Shown one piece after another: positions 7,146 through 13,014 of a DNA stretch of 13,014 nt (the stretch's first letter is position 1; every line of letters begins with the position of its first letter). The position numbers and the translations under genes are program-made. The DNA is from BRHc4a sp049325055 (GTDB lineage Bacteria; Bacillota; Desulfotomaculia; Desulfotomaculales; Desulfocucumaceae): the NCBI GenBank assembly GCA_049325055.1, contig JBMOPB010000012.1, positions 1 to 13,014 on the forward strand, written 5' to 3'. Below the pieces are notes generated by a model that did not search any database, had not been told where the DNA came from, and saw only the letters and a program-made list of their open reading frames with translations.

Positions 7146-7587
7146 ATGAAATTATCGACCAGGGGAAGGTATGGATTGAGGGCTATGTTAGATATTGCCC
7201 TTAATCAGAAGGAAGGCCCGGTTGATTCAAAGTATAGCAGAACGCCAGGGGATATCATACAGATACTTAGAGCAGTTACTGTTAAACCTTAAAAAATCAA
7301 GCGTGGTTAAGAGTGTGAGGGGCTCTCAGGGCGGATATATTCTGGCAAAAGAACCAAGGGATATAACGGTAGGGAATGTAATTTGCCCATTGGAAGGTCC
7401 GATATCACCGGTGGACTGCGTCGGTGAGGTTCCCGATAATTGCATCCGGGCAGAATTTTGTGTTACACGTCTTGTCTGGTCAAGAATCAGGGACAGCATT
7501 AAAGGGGTACTGGATTCCACAACCCTGGAAGACCATGTTGAAGAATCTGAAAAAATTTGTAATCAAAGATGTACCTTTGGTGATTAA
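7146..7587 (+). pseudogene. IscR-type Rrf2 family transcriptional regulator, frameshifted as assembled
   Basis: From ATG 7146 the frame reads MKLSTRGRYGLRAMLDIAL and NQKEGPV, the standard start of Rrf2 proteins, then goes out of frame at 7221-7225 and stops at 7292. The next frame carries on exactly where the family should: SIAERQGIS, YLEQLLLNLKK, SVRGSQGGYILA (winged helix), LEGPISPVDC. Three cysteines follow in C-x7-C-x5-C spacing, as expected for an Fe-S cluster regulator. One extra base or two missing bases at 7224 would give a normal 146-147-residue protein. If functional it would sense iron-sulfur cluster status and repress genes for cluster assembly. The usual downstream cysteine desulfurase gene is absent here; a terminator and a transposase remnant follow instead. 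A sequencing/assembly error and a real mutation are both possible. Confidence 0.85.
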
Positions 7588-7612
7588 TTGCTTGATAAGG
7601 TCCAACAGTAAT

Positions 7613-7643
7613 AATGGGTGTTTTGTTTTATGCCCCATTTTTG
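7613..7643 (+). terminator. Weak possible terminator after the Rrf2 gene
   Basis: AATGGG (7613-7618) can pair with CCCATT (7634-7639) across a 15-base loop, followed by TTTG. The stem is only six base pairs and the loop large, so this is a weak call. A much stronger hairpin lies about 30 bases further on. Confidence 0.3.
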
Positions 7644-7666
7644 ACTTAATAAAAATTTGACTCTAA

Positions 7667-7705
7667 AAGACAGGGCATTACGATGATTATGCCCTGTCTT
7701 CTTTG
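7667..7705 (+). terminator. Rho-independent terminator downstream of the Rrf2 gene
   Basis: A perfect 12-bp inverted repeat, AAGACAGGGCAT (7667-7678) and ATGCCCTGTCTT (7689-7700), separated by a 10-base loop. It is A-rich on the 5' side and followed by CTTTG, giving a short T-rich tract. The A-rich upstream flank means it could also work in the opposite direction. It separates the regulator gene from the transposase remnant. Confidence 0.75.
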
Positions 7706-7780
7706 TAAGGGAGGAGATAGCTGAGAACAAAAAACCCCTTTAAAAACCTGAAAATATTGGCTTTGCAAGAAGAAGTTAAC

Positions 7781-7851
7781 CCCCCTGAAGTAGAATTATG
7801 CAAAAACAGAAGAAATTCAAAGCTACAGAGAGCTAATTTAACTTCAGGAGG
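7781..7851 (+). promoter_or_regulatory. Leader hairpin masking the transposase ribosome binding site
   Basis: CCCCCTGAAGT (7781-7791) is complementary to ACTTCAGGAGG (7841-7851) at ten of eleven positions, and AATT at 7794-7797 can extend the pairing to AATT at 7835-7838. The 3' arm contains the AGGAGG ribosome binding site of the transposase start at 7859. Read-through transcripts entering from upstream would fold so that the site is hidden. This is a known protective arrangement in insertion sequences such as IS10 and IS50; its use here is inferred from complementarity. Confidence 0.5.
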
Positions 7852-7858
7852 CTATAAG

Positions 7859-8092
7859 GTGTTTAGGGAGAATAATGCACACCAACAACGTGAGTTGTTC
7901 AATAGTTTCAACGATTTACATCCAAAGATCCAGGCCATGCTGGAAAAAAGCTGGGCGCCCATATATTACGAACATGTCTTCTGCCAGATAGACGAAAGCA
8001 AGTTTGCAGAAATCTATTGCCCGGATAACGGGAGGCCTAATTTTCCAGTAAATATCCTGCTCTCTCTTGAGTTCCAGGAGCGAGGAAAGTAA
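7859..8092 (+). pseudogene. N-terminal remnant of an IS1182-like transposase
   Basis: A GTG start at 7859 is preceded by AGGAGG with a 7-base spacer. The reading frame carries the N-terminal signature of IS1182-type DDE transposases: HQQRELFNSF, LHPKIQAMLEKSWAP, VFCQIDESKFAEIYCPDNG and RPNFPVNILLSLEF. Full-length members run to about 450-550 residues. Here family-like sequence ends after LSLEF (about 8073), and five unrelated residues lead to a stop at 8090-8092. The DDE catalytic core is entirely missing, so the protein cannot transpose. No terminal inverted repeat pair can be defined because the right end is lost. The element probably ended by deletion or recombination into the neighbouring gene. 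The family name rests on remembered motifs. Confidence 0.75.
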
Positions 8093-8816
8093 CATCGTTT
8101 TGTACAGCTTTACTATAAAAGGCGAGTCTCCGGCTGATTTTGCAGCAAAATCAAACGCCATTTTCGGCAACGGCAGGTTTATATATGAGAGGTTAAATAA
8201 AGATTCATCATTAAGCCTATATAACTTGTATCATTTTATTGACAATTACAATTTTGTCAGCTGGATCGGGGTATCACCTCAGGACACGGTTAAATATACA
8301 GCCAAGATCAGTGGAACTATTACAGATTCCAGGGGAAATCCCATTGGTGACGGGAGCAGCACCATTGAAAAATCCTCCCAAGGAGGGAACATCAGCGTAG
8401 ACGTATGGGTCAGGGAACTGTCAATGGCCGGTGTTGCCGGAATTGCCGTCATAGTCATCATTTCATTGGGAGGAGTGACTTTCCTGATTTATCTCTACAG
8501 GAAAAACCCCGAAAAATTCCGCATTCCCCGGTTTGGAAAACCTTCCGATGCCGCAGGACAATCGGAAGTTCTTTCATCATGCCCGTCATGTTCTTCAAAA
8601 ATAAAGCCCGGGGACATGTTTTGCGAGGGCTGCGGGGCAGAATTGGACAAGGTTCCCCGGTGTGGAAACTGTGGCCATATATACGCTCCGGAGGATAAGT
8701 ATTGCTTGATCTGTGGGACCAGGCTGGAAAGGCCTGCCGCTGAGCGGAACGAGGGCGGGACGGTTACTAATGTCCGGGGACAGCTTGCAGCAACTGCAGA
8801 TACTGATAAGGAATAG
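8067..8816 (+). CDS. Membrane-anchored double zinc-ribbon protein, probably N-terminally truncated
   Basis: Open from TTG 8067 (249 residues). A second TTG at 8100 has GAGGAAAG ten bases upstream and may be the start now used. The protein shows a roughly 110-residue beta-rich region ending in KYTAKISGTITDSRG, one transmembrane helix (about 119-144) followed by positive residues, and a cytoplasmic tail with two zinc ribbons: Cys172/175/186/189 and Cys199/202/213/216. The beta-rich part would lie outside the cell, so a signal peptide or first helix is expected but missing. The 5' end directly abuts the transposase remnant, so the true N-terminus was probably removed. An LppM/DUF3153-like outer domain is a weak possibility only. 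It lies 29 bases before the large secreted protein gene and probably shares its transcript. Function unknown. Confidence 0.7.
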   Translation: MSSRSEESNIVLYSFTIKGESPADFAAKSNAIFGNGRFIYERLNKDSSLSLYNLYHFIDNYNFVSWIGVSPQDTVKYTAKISGTITDSRGNPIGDGSSTIEKSSQGGNISVDVWVRELSMAGVAGIAVIVIISLGGVTFLIYLYRKNPEKFRIPRFGKPSDAAGQSEVLSSCPSCSSKIKPGDMFCEGCGAELDKVPRCGNCGHIYAPEDKYCLICGTRLERPAAERNEGGTVTNVRGQLAATADTDKE

Positions 8817-8845
8817 ATTTAAAGAGTTTCTGAGGAGGAGTAAAG

Positions 8846-11800
8846 ATGGTTAGAAGATATGTTTTTGTGCTGTTTTTTGTATTGCTTACTATGACACTAT
8901 TTAATATAAATCTGGCTTTTGCAGCTTCTATAACCTTAAATAATCCGTATAACGGAGCAAATTTCACTATTGGTGACACGGTATCCCTGTCAGCAAGCGC
9001 AACAGGGGTGGACTACGTCAAGTTTTATGTGGGAAGCGAGAATCCAGGTGCAAAAGTATACGGGAAGGGGACATATACAGCCAGCTGGTCAGCCAGCGAA
9101 GCGGGCAGTTATAAAGTTACAGCCGTAGGCTATAAAAACGGCAGTGAAGTGACGCGTACCAGTACNNNNNNNNNNNNNNNNNNNNNNNNNNNNNNNNNNN
9201 NNNNNNNNNNNNNNNNNNNNNNNNNNNNNNNNNNNNNNNNNNNNNNNNNNNNNNNNNNNNNNNNNAGAATCCAGGTGCAAAAGTATACGGGAAGGGGACA
9301 TATACAGCCAGCTGGTCAGCCAGCGAAGCGGGCAGTTATAAAGTTACAGCCGTAGGCTATAAAAACGGCAGTGAAGTGACGCGTACCAGTACCATTTACA
9401 TCACAGTAAAAGCGGAAGAACCGGCCAGCATCAGCCTAAACAGCCCATACAGCGGTCAGATCTTCAAAGTGGGAGAGACGGTATCCCTGTCAGCAAGCGC
9501 AACAGGGGTGGAGTACGTCAAGTTTTATGTGGGAAGCGAGAATCCAGGTGCAAAAGTATACGGGAAGGGGACATATACAGCCAGCTGGTCAGCCAGCGAA
9601 GCGGGCAGTTATAAAGTTACAGCCGTAGGCTATAAAAACGGCAGTGAAGTGACGCGTACCAGTACAATCTACATAAACGTAACATCAAAAAAAGATACAA
9701 AATCCCCTGTAATATTCATTACAGAACCGAAAGACAACGCAACAGTAACCAAAGGCGATAAGGTGAAGATATCTGCTAAAGCTTCTGACAACGATAAGGT
9801 AGAAGCTATGGGGCTGTACATCGATGATGACAGGAAAACCAGGCCGACCGGCGACACCGTGAGTTATAGCTGGGATACCAGTGGCGTGTCTGTTGGTAGT
9901 CACACTATAAGGGTTACCGCTATAGACCCCAGCGGCAATTGGGATGAAAAATTTATTGCGGTGAATGTTCAGGAAGAACAAGTTATTAAAAAAGACACAA
10001 CGTCACCCGTAATATCCATTACAGAACCGAAAGACAACGCAACAGTAACCAAAGGCGATAAGGTGAAGATATCTGCTAAAGCTTCTGACAACGATAAGGT
10101 AGAAGCTATGGGGCTGTACATCGATGATGACAGAAAAACCAGGCCGACCGGCGACACCGTAAGTTATAGCTGGGATACCAGTGGCGTGTCTGTTGGTAGT
10201 CACACTATAAGGGTTACCGCTATAGACCCCAGTGGCAATTGGGATGAAAAATTTATTACGGTAAATGTTCATGAAAAAGAAAATATCAAGAAAGATACAA
10301 AACCACCTGTAATAACCATTACAGAACCAAAAGTCAGCGCAATAATTAACAAGGGCGACAAAGTAACTATAACAGCTGAAGCTTCTGACAACGATAAGGT
10401 AGAAGCTATGGGGCTGTACATCGATGATGACAGGAAAACCAGGCCGACCGGCGACACCGTAAGTTATAGCTGGGATACCAGTGGCGTGTCTGTTGGTAGT
10501 CACACTATAAGGGTTACCGCTATAGACCCCAGCGGCAACTGGGATGAAAAACTCATTACTATTATTGTTGGATTAGATTTCACGGTAGATAACCCGGTGT
10601 ACAAAGTAACTTATAATCCTAAAGCTAATCCAGGCCTCGTTGAATTAACCCCTATTATCCCGGAGGTTGATAAAGACAAATTCAGATACTCATTTTTCAT
10701 TGACGGGGATAGGCAAAACAAATATAAGTCTGGTTTATCATGGGATATTAGTTATACTTCGGTGGGAAAACATACTATTACAATGATTGCAACTAACAAG
10801 CAGACGGGGCAAGAGCTAATATCTGATCCCAAAACGATTGAAGTTATGTATGGCCCAACTCTATCTTATGGCGTGATAAATCCTATGTATGTAAAAGTCA
10901 TGAAGTCTTTGTTGGCTAAATGGAAATATCTAACTAATGAGGAGGTAACAGAATATTTTGATCGTTATACCGAGAATGCAGTCAAAGAGTTTCAGGAAAC
11001 CAACGAATTAGAGCCAGATGGAATAGTAGGTGATAAAACGTGGAGCAAATTGCTTGACAGCCAGGTGGTTAGCTACAACCTTGAGGATCCATTGGTTTTA
11101 AGACCGTTGGTCAATAAAAAATGCTATAAGAGAGCATCCATCAAGTATATACAAAAAATCCTTCTAGATGCGAAATATTTGTCTAACAAGAAGGAGGTAG
11201 ACGGGGTTTTTGGTGATGTAACCCAGGCAGCTGTAAATAATATGCGCAAAAAGAACGGTAGAGAAGAAACCGGCGAAATTGACGAGGAGATGTGGGATTT
11301 AATTGCTAGTAAAAAATATGTTGCAGCAGATTATTCACCAATTATTGTAGCTAAGCAAAATCTTGAAAAATTAGGTTATAAAGACCTCAGAAATAGTAGT
11401 GGTCAATTAGATGAAGTATGGAGTGAAAACTTTAATAATGCGCTTTGGGATTTTATGGAAAAATATGGACTTAGAGAAAAGTATGAAAGGTCTAATTACA
11501 ATGCATTTACTTTATACAACTGGATACAACAGGCTGTAGACGGCAAAATTTTTGCTTTATCTTATGTTATTGATGAAACTATAGGAATAATGCCAGAATA
11601 TATTTCTTCAAATAAGCCAACTTTTAGGCCATCAAATGAATTTGTTCAAGTTAAAGTAGCATCAGATTATGATATAAATACTTTAACAAGATTATTAGGA
11701 AATAGATTTGATGATCCTGAGTCCCACTACCAAATAGGAGTAAAAGTGCAGACATTGACTGGTAAACCTCTGGAACCATATAGGTATAATGAGGCAGTAA

Positions 11801-12975
11801 ATAACTTGTCGTATCTATATTTTTCGTTAAATAGGGATATGATGCCAATATTATTCGACCGAGCAGATGTTGTTGAAAAAAACATTAATAATCCAGTTCT
11901 TAAGGGTATACGTTTTAGTATGGATCTTTCAACGAACCTTGGCTCTTATCTGGAACAGGAATGGAAATACACTAATAAATTAGAAAAAGATATGAACTTG
12001 TACTCTTATAAGGATCTGAATAATATTAAGTTGTATAAAAAAATTATTTATGACATGATAACTTCAAAGGACTATATTAGTATAATGGCACAAAAAGCTG
12101 TTAGTGATTTTCGGGTTCAATCCAAATTAATTCTTAATATAGACAAGAATTTACTAACAGCTGGATTAGATCAACTCTCCGATTTCAAGGAAAACACTAT
12201 TCCAAAGTTACCACCAGAAAAAGCAGTAGAAGCGACTGCATTAATAAAGGACCTTGAAAATAGTGCAAAATTTGTCAAAACACTTGGAAAGGCAATTGAT
12301 AAAGGTGGGTTTTTAGTTTATGAGATACTACTATTGTCATCTTGCACTCAATACAATACACAACTATTAGATAACATAGAGGTGTCCCTGCAAGACATTA
12401 ATGATGCTGCTTTGAAGGAGGCTTTCAAACAGATAAGAAATGAGATTGAGAATAAAAATAAAGCAAATCTTGAAGAATATTTTTATTCACCTGAATTTAT
12501 TCAGGCAAGAGATAATTTGCGCACCTATATGGTTGACTATGTAAAGGGCAAATCATTAACGTTTATAAACCCAATGCTAGGGCTTGCAGAATCAGTATTT
12601 AGTGGAATGGTTAAAATATCCGGTCTAGAGGAGAATTTGAACAAAAAAGAAGAAGTATTGGCGTATTATAATCTCCATATTTTTGGACAAGAAAAATTTA
12701 ATAAAGCTCTAGCAGAAATTAGGGAAAATCATAAACGAGGTGATAATAGCGGTGTCCCAATGAGAAAATTAGAAAGGGCTTCAGTAGTCTACTTTGTAGC
12801 TGCGCAGAGTGCTAATAAAAAATATTTGGAACTCTTAGAAAGTGAAAAGGGTTTGGGAGATGCTCAAACTTATAAAGACGAGATTAAGTATATAAAAAAT
12901 ATTCTAAGTAAACTTGGTGGTTTGTCAAAGTCATTTTTAACTAATTTTGGAGCGCGTGTTAGTATAATAAATTAG
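8846..12975 (+). CDS. Large secreted multi-Ig repeat protein with peptidoglycan-binding-like modules
   Basis: One gene split in the assembly by a run of 100 N. The ATG at 8846 has GGAGGAG five bases upstream. A signal peptide (26 residues, cleavage after LAFA) leads to Ig-like repeats of type A (8927-9681, 91-residue period, at least three copies) and type B (9688-10572, 100-residue period, three copies), both like bacterial Ig domains of the Big_7 kind. Another beta domain follows (10573-10860). Next come two PG_binding_1-like modules (10861-11061 with DGIVGDKTWSKLL; 11113-11313 with VDGVFGDVTQAAV), and a degenerate third (11338-11541). The last ~475 residues are mostly helical and unrecognised, with no LPXTG, SLH or C-terminal membrane anchor. 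It is probably an extracellular, wall-associated protein. The frame before the gap differs from that after it only because the N count is arbitrary. The region after ~10,560 is very AT-rich. Confidence 0.85.
8927..9681 (+). repeat. Type A Ig-like tandem repeats (273-base period)
   Basis: Three visible copies, the second partly inside the N run. The cores at 8978-9165 and 9478-9665 differ at one base (9013 C versus 9513 G, Asp to Glu), and 9266-9392 is identical to 9539-9665. Positions after the gap give a period of exactly 273 bases (9268 to 9541), i.e. 91 residues. The first ~17 residues of each unit diverge while the rest is nearly identical. Confidence 0.93.
9166..9265. other. Assembly gap of 100 N inside the type A repeats
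   Basis: Exactly 100 N, the conventional placeholder for a gap of unknown size. Left of the gap the repeat breaks off after AGTAC (9161-9165); right of it sequence resumes at AGAATCC. In the intact unit these two points are 146 bases apart (9393-9538), so the real gap is most simply 146 bases, or 146 plus whole 273-base units if copies were collapsed. Confidence 0.95.
9688..10572 (+). repeat. Type B Ig-like tandem repeats (300-base period)
   Basis: Three copies starting at 9688, 9988 and 10288. Each encodes about 100 residues with ITEPK near the start, SDNDKVEAMGLYIDDD in the middle and SHTIRVTAIDPSGNWDEK near the end. Copies 1 and 2 differ at only a few bases over the unit. Copy 3 is clearly diverged in its first third, then nearly identical again from 10381. 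Confidence 0.93.
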
Positions 12976-13014
12976 CAACAGAGCTAAGGTGATAGACAGG
13001 AAAGGAATGTTATA
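12976..13014. other. Right edge after the secreted protein gene
   Basis: Thirty-nine bases of noncoding sequence. AGGAAAGG followed by ATG at 13007 could be the start of another gene in the same direction, but only two complete codons are visible, so this is not called as a gene. No terminator is present between the stop codon and the edge. Confidence 0.4.

Noticed and set aside
7218..7228. Programmed +1 frameshift in the Rrf2 gene
   Set aside because: There is no slippery codon, no in-frame stop at the shift point and no downstream structure; a mutation or sequence error is simpler.
7038..7292. 84-residue frame starting at TTG 7038
   Set aside because: It begins upstream of the promoter found at 7050-7078. 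The genuine start is the ATG at 7146, where Rrf2 homology begins.
7701..7858. Left terminal inverted repeat of the insertion sequence
   Set aside because: The right end of the element is missing, so no repeat pair can be matched and any boundary would be a guess.
9669..10503. Antisense open frames of 62-166 residues repeated across the type B units
   Set aside because: They recur only because the sense-strand DNA repeats are nearly identical. They have no ribosome binding sites and no plausible protein features.
8978..10572. CRISPR-like or other DNA-level repeat array
   Set aside because: Units are 273 and 300 bases, in frame, and encode Ig-like domains; there are no short repeats with unique spacers.
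13007..13014. Start of a further gene at the right edge
   Set aside because: Only ATG and one further full codon are visible; the upstream AGGA is close but not enough to support a call.

Overview
The window looks like a chromosomal segment of a Gram-positive, spore-former-type Firmicute, most likely a Peptococcaceae/Desulfotomaculia (Pelotomaculum-like) bacterium. This rests on strong GGAGG-type ribosome binding sites, a TTG start with a perfect Shine-Dalgarno, sigma-A-like promoters, an IscR-type Rrf2 regulator, and moderately GC-rich housekeeping-style genes beside AT-rich accessory DNA. The taxon is an inference, not a match I could check.

Left part (1-6769): a two-component / cyclic-di-GMP module. 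A minus-strand three-gene operon reads, in transcription order, a stand-alone CheY-like receiver (4842-4477), a membrane hybrid histidine kinase with sensor-HAMP-GAF-PAS-HisKA-HATPase-REC architecture (4430-1317), and an HPt-REC-GGDEF diguanylate cyclase (1330-83, overlapping the kinase by 14 bases). Divergent from it lies a paralogous HPt-REC-GGDEF-REC cyclase (5123-6769, TTG start). All the parts of a His-Asp-His-Asp phosphorelay with c-di-GMP outputs are present: kinase His and receiver Asp, HPt His on the cyclases, and receiver Asp next to GGDEF.

Middle part (6757-8100): a decayed, rearranged zone. It holds a minus-strand fossil of an acyl-CoA synthetase (about 55 codons, one frameshift), an IscR-type Rrf2 regulator with an apparent frameshift but an intact promoter, a strong hairpin terminator, the first ~70 codons of an IS1182-like transposase whose ribosome binding site is masked by an upstream complementary arm, and a junction where the transposase stops abruptly against a membrane/zinc-ribbon protein that seems to have lost its N-terminus.

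Right part (8067-13014): the zinc-ribbon membrane protein is followed after 29 bases by a very large secreted protein (8846-12975). This has a signal peptide, two families of nearly identical Ig-like repeats (91- and 100-residue periods), a further beta domain, two to three peptidoglycan-binding-like modules and a roughly 475-residue helical C-terminal region I do not recognise. A run of exactly 100 N (9166-9265) interrupts the first repeat family. The repeat period implies that the real missing sequence is 146 bases plus a multiple of 273, which restores one continuous reading frame. From about 10,560 onward the DNA becomes strikingly AT-rich compared with the left part.
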